Part shown: piece after piece, positions 34,597-45,888 of the stretch
How positions within the stretch are numbered: the first letter of the stretch is position 1
How the letters are laid out: each line of letters begins with the position of its first letter
Assembly: GCF_910592395.1 (NCBI RefSeq)
Contig: NC_088314.1
Location: forward strand, 17,767,998-17,831,997
Length of the DNA stretch: 64,000 bases
Source of the DNA: Lineus longissimus
Taxonomy: Eukaryota; Nemertea; Pilidiophora; Heteronemertea; Lineidae
Direction of reading: 5' to 3'
The notes under the pieces: generated by a model
Told to the model about the DNA's origin: nothing
Database searches by the model: none
The model's input: the letters and a program-made list of their open reading frames with translations, nothing else
Program-made: the position numbers and the translations under genes

Positions 34597-34862
34597 GTCT
34601 ACTTTGAAATCGAAAATGCCTAGAAAGTAAGCTAAACAAAGGCAATACACACTAAATCGCACACTACAACTTCGCCGACATGCAAAATGGAGAAGCGCGA
34701 AAGAGCATGACAAAGTGACCCGAAGCAAAATAGAACCTCCTTACTGATTGGACGAACCAAATGACCTTGACCCAGTTTTTCCAAATTGACGAATCAACGT
34801 CCGTTTAACAAAATGGCCTTCGGCTTCAATTTTCATCCGGGAATTTCAGTATCAAATTCAAC
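34597..34862. promoter_or_regulatory. Shared divergent promoter region of SET and RSBN1
   Basis: Only 266 bp separate the start codons of two divergently transcribed genes, so both 5' UTRs and core promoters must fit here. An inverted CCAAT (attgg, near 34,747) is visible and no TATA box is obvious. This suits a housekeeping-type bidirectional promoter. Confidence 0.6.
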
Positions 34863-35574
34863 ATGGCGGACGAGGAATCGAAAGAACCCGTAATCGGGGA
34901 AACAAATCAAAATATTTTTGAAATTCTCAATCGTGACAAGGTTCAAAGCCATGGACATGATGGTGTTGATATCCCTGATGACTCTGACAAAACTGTCATT
35001 GGTGTCCCACCCGCTGATAACCTAGAAAAATCAATAGAAACGAATCATGTGCAAGAACTACAGAACATTCACGTGCATTTTCAAAACAAACAACATGATC
35101 ATGATAGCACTAGCAGCATGCATGTTGATTCCAACTCGGCCACCGGCGATCGGGATCACGTTGACAGCTGTCCTGAAAACTTACAAACAGTATCTATACC
35201 CACTGAAAAATCTCCTTCAAAACCCACAGTTGTGGTTTCACTTCCGACTCTGTCATCTGATGATAAAACTGACATATTATGTATCAGTCCTGAATCTGGC
35301 AAGAGAAGACGTATTCAACACGATTATCGGCGACTTTCAAGCTCTGGCTACCTTGATGACTACGAAGGCGGAGGCAGGGAACGTTTTTCAACCAAAGTAC
35401 CAGTTTTAAATGAACCCGAATCTCAGATGACGACTTCCCCTCCTAAAGTGAAGCCACTGAAGTTGAAGGTCCCGAAGCAGATGGTCCCTTCAATAACTGT
35501 AAACCTGTTGAACGGAACGGCTCAAAATCCACTTTGTCAAGGACAAGGAACATCGCTACCGATGGATACAACAG
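34863..35574 (+). CDS. RSBN1: RSBN1 exon 1
   Basis: 237 codons plus one base, starting at ATG in a good context (caacATGG). It encodes an acidic, low-complexity N-terminus with a [15 protein letters not shown] basic patch and [14 protein letters not shown] near its end. Phase 1 donor gtatag. Confidence 0.88.
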
Positions 35575-38500
35575 GTATAGTCAGTTAGTCACCCAATGTA
35601 CGACTTAGATTACGCACCGCCAGCAAGCTACATGTAAAAGATTAACAGACAACACTGACTCAGATTAGCCTGCATCAGAGTCATACCGAGCCCATGTATC
35701 TTTGTCTTCAGCCAGTGTATTTACCGGTAACTTTTTTCTGGATTTTGTCGGTAAAATACACCTTTCATTCAAAAATGGGTTTAACGATATAAATCACCCA
35801 GACACCTGAACCTTTGACCATCAATTGGATATGCATTTTCACTAACATGTCCTTGCCTTTCTTCTTCTGCGTTGTGCTGGCTTTTGCTATTTAGCATAAT
35901 TGCCATGGGTTCCATGCTAAATAGCCCAAGCCAGTATGCTATGCTAACTTAGAGAACTTGGTAGATACTGGCCTGGTATAAAATCACAGGGAAAAATCAG
36001 AAAACTCAAAACTTGTATTTTGGCAGATTTCAAAATTTCTTAGTTTTTCAAAGAATAAATAAATAAGTTGTGATTCTTATTATTGCAAAGCTATGTTATT
36101 TATGCAATGTTGAAATTAGCAAAAATAAAACACCCTCAAAAATTTTGTGGTATACAATGTAATTTTTTTTTCTTTAGATGGAGGCCATGATAAAGACAAG
36201 AAGAGGAAGCACCGCGACAAGGAAAAGGACCACAAACGTGACAGAGATAAACATCGGCATCATCATCATCACCACAAGCACAGCCATCACCACAAGGACA
36301 AGATGGCAGTTGGTCCTGTCACATCCGAGAAAAATTCATCAAAAGAAAATATCAAGAAAGTTGTGGAGGAACCACCAAGTAACATGTTACTTAATAGTAT
36401 AAAGAAAACATCGCCGCCTGGTTCGGAACAGAAGTCGCGGCCAGTGGATAAGACAAATGTCTTTGAGAAACTGAAAATCACCATGCAGGGTATGCCTCAA
36501 CCAAATCTAGCTACTGCTACGAAGAAATTGGACTTCGTAATCGGTAAAGACGACAGTGAGGTTATTGTAAAGAAGGAGGTTCTGAGAAGGGACGTGCAGC
36601 CAAAATCGATAAAAGCTTGTGATAATGGGAAAGGATATTCATCACACTCGGGTGGTGTAAAGCGGGAGCACAGTGCTGATCGTGTAGAAAATGCAAAAAG
36701 GGTTAAACATGTTGGGGACGGTGATTCAGTGTCGTCAAGTAATTCTGATAAAAAAGTCCACACTCCATCCAAAGTTGATAAAAACGGTGAAAGGACTCCT
36801 TCGAAACATGTTGTGAAGCATTCGTCATCTCATATAAAAGAGAAAAAAGATGACCGAACTCCGTCTAAGCCGAGTCATAATGATCGAAAGCATTCAACTT
36901 CGTCGTTAAAACATTCCGGTAGTGATAAAGCAGTGCAGCATGTTTCAAAGCATGGTGTCAGTTCGCCAGCAAAACTTGGTGTTGCTTCATCCAAAAATGG
37001 TGATTCGCATCCAAAAGAGAAAGTTTCATCAAAGCATGATGTCGTTTCTTCTGTATCGAGAAGTGGCACGCCGTCTAAACATGGAAGTACACCTTCAAAA
37101 CATGGTGGTATTTCTAGTTCAAAACATGCAATAACACCATCCAAACACGGCAGCACGCCTTCTAAAGTAATTGATAAGAATGTTGAACGGACACCTTCAA
37201 AACATGGCGATCGTAAACCAAGTCACTCGCATCAGAGTGATAAAAAGGGGGATCGGACTCCATCGAAACATCATGATAAGAAAACCATGCATAAAATCTC
37301 AGGCTCATCGACCATATCAACTCAAGACCACAACGGCAGTTCAGTGGTTCATGATAGTGTCAAAATCTCAGGCAGTTCGATGTTATTCCCACGGACAATC
37401 TCGCACAATGTCAGTTCGGGTTATAAAGATCTTATGTATGCTGAAAAATCGGTTAATGGCGGTGCAAGTGTTTTGCACGCGTTTGATTCAGAACTTGCAA
37501 AACTTAATTCGGAGGATTTGAAAAAATTCACCGACGAATTCCTCGAGGCTTTGTTCAATGAATCTCAAGAGGGAGTCTCGCAGTTTGTTATGGGCATTGT
37601 TCACGGAGCTGTCCGTTACATGCCGGATTTCATCGACTATCTTGCGGATACCTATCCGAATCTTGTCGTCAAGCAGGAAGTGTTGGGTAAAACTGAAATT
37701 GAGACCACGACTATTCTGAAATATCAAGATAGTTTGTTCAAGACCTATGACAAGGGTACGTTCCGGCACGGTCCCCTGCTACAGGTCAGCATGGTTGGAA
37801 AAGTGCACGAGGAGGTGGGGAACTACTTCCCACGCTTTTTGGATATGCTGGAGGAGAATTCGTTCCTGAAGCGTACGATGCCTTGGGGCGAGTTATCTGC
37901 TTTGGACGACATGGAAAGGAATGACAGCAACGATGGTCCTATCCTGTGGGCGAGGCCTGGGGAACAAATGGTGCCCACTGCGGACATGCCCAAGTCACCT
38001 GCCAGGAGGAAACGGTGAGTGTTATTGGAGGCTCAGCAAAAATTGTTGAATGTAATTGTTTTATTGCACAAACACCCGGCCCATTAGAATGCTACCCAAC
38101 TTATTGTCTTCCTGTTTACCTAGTCTGTTCTTGGCTTAAAATGATTTAACTGAAAGTACTCTATGGACATCGGTATGCAGACATCAACTGGACGACTATG
38201 ATGTGAATTTTACACGGACATTCAGTGGGTTTGTAGGGCCTTTCCAACTTCTCAACATGGCTCATTGCTAAAGGTCTTGTATGTACATGTAGAGATATTT
38301 AAAAAAATGACGGGAGTTAAGTTCATGTAAATGTGGCATTTTTATTCCTTGCCGACTCAAAATGAGCAGAGGGTGTCTTTTGATGGGTGGTGGGGGGGGG
38401 GGGGGGGTACATGTACATCAAGCAAACAACCTTTTAAGTTTTGCCTGTGGTTAATTGTCGCAGCTTGCACCCCCAAAGTAGCTTAGCCATTTTCTTGTAC

Positions 38501-41500
38501 AAATACAACGTGCTTTGAAAGAGTTGTTGGAACGCCATGGGTCTGAGAGGCAAGCATGAAGTTAGAAATAAATCAGAATGCACCAATTGGCAAATTTTTA
38601 TCTAGTTTTGAAATTCTGTTTCAGTGGCGTGAACGAGTTGAAGAATCTCCACTATTTGCCCCGATCGTCTGAACGACGGGAGACGCTGGTTGAAGATCGT
38701 ACGAAAGCGCACGCTGATCACGTCGGTCATGGATTTGACCGTTCTACCACTGCTGCCGTTGGTGTTCTCAAAGCGATTAATTGCGGACAACCGTGAGTGA
38801 TATTTCCTTCTTTTTAGTGATTCGTGGCTCTTCACAGTCCTTCATTTGATTTCTGGATGAGTTTTGATGAAATATTTTCAGGTTATTTATTATTCATGTA
38901 CTGATATATCTTTTAATGTACCAAGTTGCATTTAAACATATCAGTTGAAAAATCAAGCCCTGTCAATAGTGTCATGACCTTTCCAAAATGGTCAAAGAGC
39001 TGCGATGAACTTGAGAAAGAACTTGATTTGCAAATCTCTGACCTAGAAATTGTGTCCGGAATTTGATCAAAGAATTACTGAACTATGAAGAAATCAGCCC
39101 CGAAGTTTTCACAAAGCGACCCAAAAGGACAATGGAATTTTCTTTTGAGGTCGACTGTAGTAGTAATCGATCACCTCACAAAATATTGTGCATACTTGTG
39201 GAAAAAGTGCATTTAAAATGCATCAAGTGACAAATTGATTATGTTATATTGCAGAGAGTCGGGTGACCGGATTACGAAAGATGTCATCTGCTTCCATCCT
39301 GGAGACTTCCTGTCTGTCGTCGACAAACTTCAGCTTGATCTTCATGAGCCCCCTGCTTCCCAGGTAAGCATTGCCAATTATGTCACAAGCATCAAGGAGC
39401 TCGTTGAGGAGCAGATCAAAATTTCTAAAGCCACATCCTATGTGAAACACCTTGGTTACAATGGAGTATCATTTTCTAAATATTTTATTCGGCACCTGTT
39501 TTTGCTGTAGCAGTAGTTGTTGTGGTGTCCCAACCAATATGCCGTGAAGACAACATTTCAGTGTTAAGTTAATAATCAAGGGCGTTTTAGAATAGAATTT
39601 GCTGCCTCACCGCCAGTATTGGTTGTCTCACTAAAACTTCTCAGGTGTAGTTGCCATTTTGCCCTAAAACATGGCAAGGCTTCTCGCTTTCGGCTCCCTT
39701 ATAGCTCCACCCTCTCATTGTTTGCTCAGACAACCAATGTCTTCAGGGCCTGGTTGTTCGAAAACAGCTTTTGTTCGGCACCAGTAAGGTTCCTTGCAGC
39801 CGGCGCACGTGCAAGGGAAAGTAAAAGTCCCAAGCCACTTTCCAAGTGGACAGTAGCTTGCGATGGACTTCTCTCCCTGGTCGAAGACAAAGTTACTTGG
39901 CCAATAAACCCAACTATCAACCTTAATGTAGTGGCAACAAAACTGCTTATTACATGTACCATGGAGGAGGAATAGTCTTGGGGAGTAAATCCTCCTTAAA
40001 ATTTGTCACAGATCCGATGGCCCATTCATTATTTTCTTCTTGCTTGTTTCAGTGTGTGACTTGGCTTGAAGATGCAAAGCTGAACCAGTTGAGGAGGGAG
40101 GGCATCCGCTATGCTCGTATACAGCTTTGTGACAATGACATCTACTTCATCCCACGAAATGTGGTCCACCAATTCAAGACAGTCTCAGCAGTAACGAGTA
40201 TTGCGTGGCATGTTCGGTTAAAACGTTATCACCCAGAGCTTCTCAATCGAGAAGATGAGGAGTCGAGTTCCGATGGGGTGAAGGATACCAAGGAAGAGGT
40301 TAAGGTCACACATGTTAAGGTCAAGGAGAAATCTGTAGAGGTCAAACCCAAAGGTGATATCCATGCCCTAAAGCCAGAGGTCAAGGCAAATGTCGCACAG
40401 CCAGAGGTCAAAGTAAGGAGCACACCAACAGACATAAAGTCAAAGAGTGCACAGCCAGAGGTTAGGTCAAAGAATGCACACCCAGAGGTTAGGACAAAGA
40501 GCTCACACCCAGTGGCCAAGACTAAGGGTTCACACCAAGAGGTCAAGACAAAGAGTTTGCAATCTGAGGTCAAGACAAAGAGTTTGCAGTCTGAGGTCAA
40601 GACGAAGGGTACACACCTGGAGGTCAAGACAAAGAGTTCACACCAAGAGGTGAAGCCAAAGAGTTCATACCCAGAGGTCAAGACAAAGAGCTCACACTCA
40701 GAGGTCAAGACAAAGAGTTCACACCCAGAGGTCAAGACAAAGAGTTCACATCCAGGGGTCAAACTAAAGAGTTCACACCCAGAGATCAAGGTGAAGAGTA
40801 CTCATTTAGAGGTCAAGGCCAAAGTCGATGCTGTTAAGAAGGCCACTAGGCCAGAGGTCGAGGTGATGAGCATGCAGGTCAAGGCCAAGATCACTCAGCC
40901 AGAGGTCAAGCAGCCCGAGGTTCAGGATAAAACGGTGTCAGGAGAGATGAGACTGTTATCGAGTACAGAGAAGGTGAAAGCAACTTTCGTTGTGGAAACA
41001 ACAGAGGAAGATGTCAAGGTCATTCAGACAATGTTGACAGAGAAGGTCAAAGGACAAATTTCAGATGTCAACGTTAAGGATACATCTATGGCCAAGGATG
41101 AGTTCAAGAACCCTCGGGCTGAGGTCAGGGACATCCCAGGGAGCCAGAAACCACTGTCAGAGGTCAAGGTCAAAGAAGATGTCAAGGACACAATAGTGGT
41201 AGTCAAAGTCGAAGAAGAGATCCAACTAGCAGCGGTCAGGGTTAAAGAAGCCACCCCAGTGAGCCAGAAGCCACTGTCAGAGGTCAAGGTCAAAGAAGAT
41301 GTCAAGGACCCTCAGGCAGAGTTCAGGGTCAAGGACACAACAGTCGCTGACACATTCAAAGAAGAGATGGCGAACCACTTAGCAGAGGTCAGGGTCAAAG
41401 AAGCGATCCCTGAATCATTATCAGAGGTCAAGGTTGAGGATAAGCTAGCTGAGGTCGACAACAAGGAAAAGATTGCGAACTCACTCACCGAGGTCAAGGT

Positions 41501-41972
41501 CATGGAAGAAACCAAAACGCCTTCAGAGGTCAAGGCCAAGGAAGAGATTGAGGACCAGTTAACTGATGTCAAGGTCATAGAAAGGACCGGTAACTTACCA
41601 GTAGAATTCAAGGTAAAGGACACACTAGTGGAGGTCAAGAAAGAGTTAGAAAACCCACCATCCGAGCTCCGGGTCATTGAAGAGGTCACCGACTCCGCAG
41701 TGGAAATAAAAGAGGCACATGTAGTGTTTGTGGGGGGACAGATGGGTGAAGAGAAAGTGGAGACAATAGTCACAGACACTGAAGGAACAGTGGGTTGGAA
41801 CGAAGAAGGTAATGGAGATGAAAGCATTGAGGAGCAGAATACAGTGTTGAGTAGTGCTGAAAATGAGCCTGTTGGGATGGACAAGTCGGCCTTGGGTACT
41901 TCGGGAATCCCTGATGAAGGGTCACAACAAGGGCAGCAGGATGTGATCGAAGTGCCTATGGATACTTCATGA
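34863..41972 (+). CDS. RSBN1: RSBN1 homologue (round spermatid basic protein 1, JmjC-type histone demethylase family)
   Basis: Five exons (34863-35574, 36178-38014, 38625-38792, 39255-39363, 40053-41972) join to 4,746 nt, 1,581 residues plus stop. The family (RSBN1, RSBN1L, worm DPY-21) is nuclear and reported to demethylate H4K20me2. Residues 1-240 are acidic and unstructured. From 238 comes a basic [10 protein letters not shown] and poly-His segment, then Ser/Lys-rich TPSKHG repeats. The conserved core begins near 673 ([111 protein letters not shown]). A candidate iron-binding triad is H879-x-D881 in exon 3 and H981 in exon 5. The C-terminal 580 residues are an Lys/Glu/Val repeat tail that makes it about twice the length of human RSBN1. 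Confidence 0.93.
35877..35934 (+). repeat. Strong hairpin in RSBN1 intron 1
   Basis: CTGGCTT, two unpaired bases, then GCTATTTAGCAT pairs with ATGCTAAATAGC, two bases, AAGCCAG. This makes a 19-bp stem with one internal 2 x 2 mismatch and a loop of about 16 nt. It could be a small MITE relic or a structured RNA; the stem is short for a microRNA precursor. Confidence 0.5.
36178..38014 (+). CDS. RSBN1: RSBN1 exon 2
   Basis: A large exon opening [12 protein letters not shown] after tttctttag. It carries the His-rich nuclear basic region, the Ser/Lys/His TPSKHG repeats (about 36,850-37,290) and the start of the conserved core. Phase 2 donor gtgagt after AAACG. Confidence 0.9.
38392..38407 (+). 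repeat. G homopolymer (16 bp)
   Basis: An uninterrupted run of G in RSBN1 intron 2, followed by tacatgtacatc. Confidence 0.9.
38625..38792 (+). CDS. RSBN1: RSBN1 exon 3
   Basis: This 168-nt exon encodes [20 protein letters not shown] to [12 protein letters not shown], and contains the HAD motif (H879, D881). Acceptor tttcag, donor gtgagt, phase 2 to 2. Confidence 0.9.
39255..39363 (+). CDS. RSBN1: RSBN1 exon 4
   Basis: This 109-nt exon encodes [18 protein letters not shown] to [10 protein letters not shown]. Acceptor attgcag, donor gtaagc, phase 2 to 0. Confidence 0.9.
40053..41972 (+). CDS. RSBN1: RSBN1 exon 5 (end of catalytic core plus repeat tail)
   Basis: 639 codons and a TGA stop. 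The first 75 residues ([20 protein letters not shown] to VRLKRYHPE) finish the conserved core. The remainder is charged repeat sequence: a 9-residue SHPEVKTKS array, then [10 protein letters not shown] and EVKVKE units, then an acidic end. The coding acceptor tgtttcag sits at 40,045-40,052. Confidence 0.9.
   Translation, partial: CVTWLEDAKLNQLRREGIRYARIQLCDNDIYFIPRNVVHQFKTVSAVTSIAWHVRLKRYHPELLNREDEESSSDGVKDTKEEVKVTHVKVKEKSVEVKPKGDIHALKPEVKANVAQPEVKVRSTPTDIKSKSAQPEVRSKNAHPEVRTKSSHPVAKTKGSHQEVKTKSLQSEVKTKSLQSEVKTKGTHLEVKTKSSHQEVKPKSSYPEVKTKSSHSEVKTKSSHPEVKTKSSHPGVKLKSSHPEIKVKSTHLEVKAKVDAVKKATRPEVEVMSMQVKAKITQPEVKQPEVQDKTVSGEMRLLSSTEKVKATFVVETTEEDVKVIQTMLTEKVKGQISDVNVKDTSMAKDEFKNPRAEVRDIPGSQKPLSEVKVKEDVKDTIVVVKVEEEIQLAAVRVKEATPVSQKPLSEVKVKEDVKDPQAEFRVKDTTVADTFKEEMANHLAEVRVKEAIPESLSEVKVEDKLAEVDNKEKIANSLTEVKVMEETKTPSEVKAKEEIEDQLTDVKVIERTGNLPVEFKVKDTLVEVKKELENPPSELRVIEEVTDSAVEIKEAHVVFVGGQMGEEKVETIVTDTEGTVGWNEEGNGDESIEEQNTVLSSAENEPVGMDKSALGTSGIPDEGSQQGQQDVIEVPMDTS
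40440..40815 (+). repeat. 27-bp coding minisatellite in RSBN1 exon 5
   Basis: Units of 27 nt encode KSSHPEVKT and variants, about 14 in a row. Almost every unit contains the hexamer AGGTCA because Glu-Val-Lys is written gaggtcaag. Confidence 0.85.
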
Positions 41973-43117
41973 CTTTAGATGCGCCACGTTCTGCGAATGC
42001 AAGGGCCGAGGACGATGAGTTCGAAACTGCTTTCAAAAAGTGCCAAATTTGGGGACAAGCAAGGTGCCATTGAGAAATATTGTGTAAATTATTAAAGAAA
42101 AATCATCCATCCATACATCTGGCTATAACATTTATAAGATTCTCTGGGCCCTTTTATGCTAGGGCTTACTGAATTATGGTTGATACAAATTGCAATTGTA
42201 TGGTTGATATTTTTTCATTGTATTTTATGACTTTTGTTTGAAAAAGAGCTTGAGCAATTGGGTGGCGCCGCCCATGGTCCTGGACTGGCTCATGTTGTCA
42301 AATTATGAAATCTCTGATGAACTAGGAATGTTTCCTACATCTGTGTGCGCGTGTTCATGTGTGCGTTTGTCAGTTTTAAGACCCTTCTATACACAGCTGA
42401 ATTTAATTAGAGTGGACCGACTGATGTACAGTAATATTGTTTCTTGTTGGGTTTTAAGTATTGTTAATCACATGTTATGTGTTGAGATTTCATGTTATAA
42501 ACATTATGCAATGGGTTGTATGGCTTGTGTGTTGGCCTTCATGTAGATTGTGAGAGTAATCGATGAAAAGATGTCATTCTGGTGACTTAAGACTTAAGTA
42601 CTTAAGTACTTAAGATGCATCGTAGCCACCACATCGGATGACATGTACGCGGTGGTCGGCGTAATGATGATGTTTCAAGGGGACGAAGTTTTTTTTATGA
42701 ATCCCTGTAGATGGAGCTACTGGTCAAGTACCATTTCGGGGCCTGTTTGTCTTGACAGGACAAATAGCTTTGCCTTGCAAGCAACACAAACGTTTAAAAA
42801 ACACTCATGAAAGGACATACAGGGGAAGAATTACATCTTTATCAACGATCAAGTTCTTTTTCTGCTGTTGACCTCGAATGCTGTCGGGCAGGACGTTTCG
42901 TATGAGCCCTGAAAAGGTATCCCACTCTGCATCTCCCAGCAGATTGATTTCCACTTTCCCATTGTAAGCGCTGCATTGATTTTATTTGTGCATGGGCCGA
43001 GTTGCACTTGCGTAATGTCATCATTTTCTCATCCATAGTCTTATGTTTGATGCCCCGTTTGGTAGCACAATGAGATGTCATCCGGATCCTTGATACCGAG
43101 AATAAAGTATTTTCATA
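41973..43117 (+). other. Probable 3' UTR of RSBN1
   Basis: No coding frame is recognisable after the TGA. ATTAAA occurs near 42,092 and AATAAA at 43,101-43,106. A cttaagta repeat (about 42,583-42,614) lies inside. Confidence 0.4.
43101..43106 (+). terminator. Candidate polyadenylation signal AATAAA for RSBN1
   Basis: AATAAA lies about 1.1 kb after the stop, immediately before a SINE. Earlier ATTAAA (near 42,092) and later AATAAA (47,561) are alternatives. Confidence 0.3.
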
Positions 43118-43363
43118 GGGGCAGCGGTAGTGCAGTGGAAGAGAGTCGGCCTCATGATCAGGAGGTCGTGGGTTCGACTCCCGGCCGAGTCACTGCTTGG
43201 TTCCCCGACTGGTCGCTTTCAAGTGAGCGCCTTCTGGTTGCTCCTTGAAACCCCTGATTGATTTCTGTGGAGACCGGGGTAATAATTTGATATCCCACAG
43301 CGCTTTAACAGTTCCATTACTGAGGAGCTCTATAAATCTGTGAGATTATTATTATTATTATTG
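43118..43363 (+). mobile_element. tRNA-derived SINE with ATT tail
   Basis: The head (ggggcagcggtagtgcagtg) keeps a polymerase III box A-like tagtgcagtgg and a box B ggttcgactcc (43,171-43,181). The anticodon-arm-like loop reads ctcatga. A body of about 165 bp follows and ends in (ATT)n. The acceptor stem does not pair, so this is not a functional tRNA. Confidence 0.75.
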
Positions 43364-44829
43364 ATGATATGCCTGGACAGACACACAATAAGTTATGTCA
43401 CATTCTTGATTGAATAATCCTGAGTTTTTATGACCCATAAATTGTCCATTCTCCTTGCATTGTGACGTTAAAATGTGTTGTACATGTACATGTATTGAAA
43501 CTAATCAATTTATGGACAAATTCAGTTTGTGAACTTGCTCTGGACAGGGAACCATAATTAAGATATTAGAAATTTCTGTTGCCTTTAACTGCCAGTCTGC
43601 GTACAGTGTAATGAAATGTTTATTTTGTGCTAAGTTTTATACGTTTATTTCATGAAAGGAACGGTTTTGTTTGTGGTATTTTCTTGTGTGAATTTCTTGT
43701 AGTTTTATGTTAGAGGGTAATCTACATGTACATACGAAGTAAGATGTATCTACTGGTTGATTATATAACTTTTGATGACATATCATTTTCACTTTAAAAC
43801 ATAAGTTGAAACGTACTTTTTGCATTGTTTTGGGCTGTGCTTACCGTAAACCAAAAACTCACGAGTTTAACTGTTAAAGGTCTATGCTGTTCATTAAAAA
43901 TTTGAAATTTGTAATTGGATTCGAAAAATTTCAAATTGCATAAATACGTCCTGAATATAAATTTACAAATACATGTACTATAGATAATGAGTTACCGCAA
44001 ATTTACATGCATAACTGCACAACAGTATTTGTGTATAACTGCATATTTCTTCCTGAGCCACTTGAGTAAATATAAACAACGTACCCATTTAAAGGTTGCA
44101 AATTTTCTCATTTTGGATCGACAGTAAGATAACTATCATGACGGCCGCCAAAATTTAATAATATTTTATGCATTACAGTTGAATTTTTTCCACCTTTTAG
44201 ATGTGCCTTTGACAGTTCATTTGTTTGTAAAAAATTAAAACCCTTTTATGGTTTACAGTCATATTTTTGACCCCACAAAGGAATGTCCTGCAACAAATGA
44301 TGATAGATTAATTGACTTAAGTCTGAACTGCAAAGTCTTAAAGAGATCTTCAGCATGAAGATTTGGCATTGTTAGATATCATGGAGTATTTACTCCATGT
44401 TTATCATACTTATATGACTATGAGAACTGTACAGAATATTTCTCCTTCAATCATGTACAAAATGTTCTTATCATGTATCTGATGTGTCTATCTAAAATTA
44501 TTAATCTGAATTTTACCATAATGTACATTGTATACTGTTGATAATAGGACCGAATATATATTTTGAGAGTTTCCAAAAATCTTAATTGACGAAAAAACTG
44601 GAAAAGCACATGGAGTGTTTCGGTTTGAGTACCGATGTAAAAATGTGCTTGATTGATGATTATATAGTAGAATTGTCCCCGTGTGAAGTAGTGCATTTAT
44701 CTTGATATACCGTTATTTATTTTCCGAAGTTATGGGTCTTATGCCACAAGGTAAAAACCACTTTATCTTGCTTGGGGAAACTTACTTTTAAAGTTGAATT
44801 GTTGTTGAATTGAACAACATTTTCCATCA

Positions 44830-44970
44830 AGTCACCAGGCATGGCAGATTTAGATACACAAAGTTGCCCCCAATAGGAATCTCTCATTTCTCTGTACATA
44901 TTTACGCTTGTATGAGGAGTAAAATTCGCGCAGAATCAAACAAAACTCGGGCCCCTACATGTAACTGTTA
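44830..44970. repeat. Dispersed repeat family 1, copy 4
   Basis: ggcagatttagatacacaaa, gttgcccccaataggaatct and ctcatttctctgtac align with the copies at 17,945 and 19,437. Confidence 0.4.
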
Positions 44971-45692
44971 AATTGACAGAGAATTATCCTTCAGCTGAAA
45001 AGCATTTTCAAATATTTTGTGAAAACGATGTCCCATTTGGAAATCCTGCCCACACCTATGATAGTGCTGCCCGAAAGTCCTATTCCAGTGAGCACTAGTT
45101 GTGTGCCACTACAGTTTGACGCCATTTGCCGTTTAAGGAATTGATACCAAAATAAGGGCACTGGTTGTTTCACTAAACACGCCGAAAACCTCAGCTGATA
45201 CCGATTGGATGTCACACCAAGCACCGCAAGGGTGGAGTTAAAATGTATTCCAAAGCTCATGCAACAGCCAAAGTTTTTGGCAAGTGAAAGTTCCACCCTT
45301 GAGGTGTTTGGTGAGAAACCAACACCGACATTAAGGTTTCTCTTTAATTTCTGTTCGAAAAAACCTCAATAATTTGATTTATTTTAGGCATAATTCACAG
45401 AGAATCTACCCTTGGCACATTTGATATCGACCAAAGAGGTTATGGTTTTCTCACCAAAACGAGGCTATTACATAATCTATTATGAAAATGAAGCACTGTA
45501 ACCCAGGTGTTTTAGAATATTTGCCAAGTGATGGTCCATGGCCTTCTAATAGTAATGCCATCTTTATTGTCTTCACTGATTGTTGATTTGCCTATCAATG
45601 TTTTTGATGGTTTGTGGAATATTACAGTTGTGCTGTTTGCTTTTGTTCACAATCGCAGATGATTGTGGGAAGGTATTTAGATACCGGTTGTA

Positions 45693-45888
45693 CAGGGTGA
45701 CCCAAAGAAGTGCAACCCATAAGAATTGTCGATGAAATTCATCTTCACGTAGGTTTCAGCTCCAGATCCTAGGCTTGAAGCTTGGTGTGAAAGTAATACA
45801 ATGATTGAGTTGTGATCATGTGAATAAAATCCAGACTTGAAAGCTAAATGATCAATATTTTGATGGGTTGCATTTTCTGGTCACCCTG
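45693..45888. mobile_element. Mariner-like MITE (196 bp)
   Basis: The left end cagggtgacccaaagaagtg, then caacccat, and the right end atgggttgcattttctggtc, then accctg, are inverted repeats of about 27 bp with few mismatches. The cagggtgaccc start is typical of mariner/Tc1-type termini. There is no coding capacity. Confidence 0.65.

Noticed and set aside
34597-34728. Upstream extension of the SET reading frame (44 extra residues)
   Set aside because: The sequence is Cys/Leu-rich and unlike any SET N-terminus; the ATG at 34,596 gives the normal family start and leaves room for the shared promoter.
36875-37156. Minus frames opposite the RSBN1 TPSKHG repeats ([12 protein letters not shown])
   Set aside because: They are reverse-complement shadows of a repetitive coding exon.
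39619-40052. Frames at 39,619-39,975 and the upstream part of the frame from 39,954
   Set aside because: They are in RSBN1 intron 4; the conserved protein resumes exactly after the acceptor at 40,052.
40229-41884. Long minus-strand frames opposite RSBN1 exon 5
   Set aside because: They are shadows of the low-complexity EVK repeat with no start context or homology.
43118-43195. Functional tRNA gene
   Set aside because: Box A and box B are present but the acceptor stem does not pair, and a SINE body with ATT tail follows.
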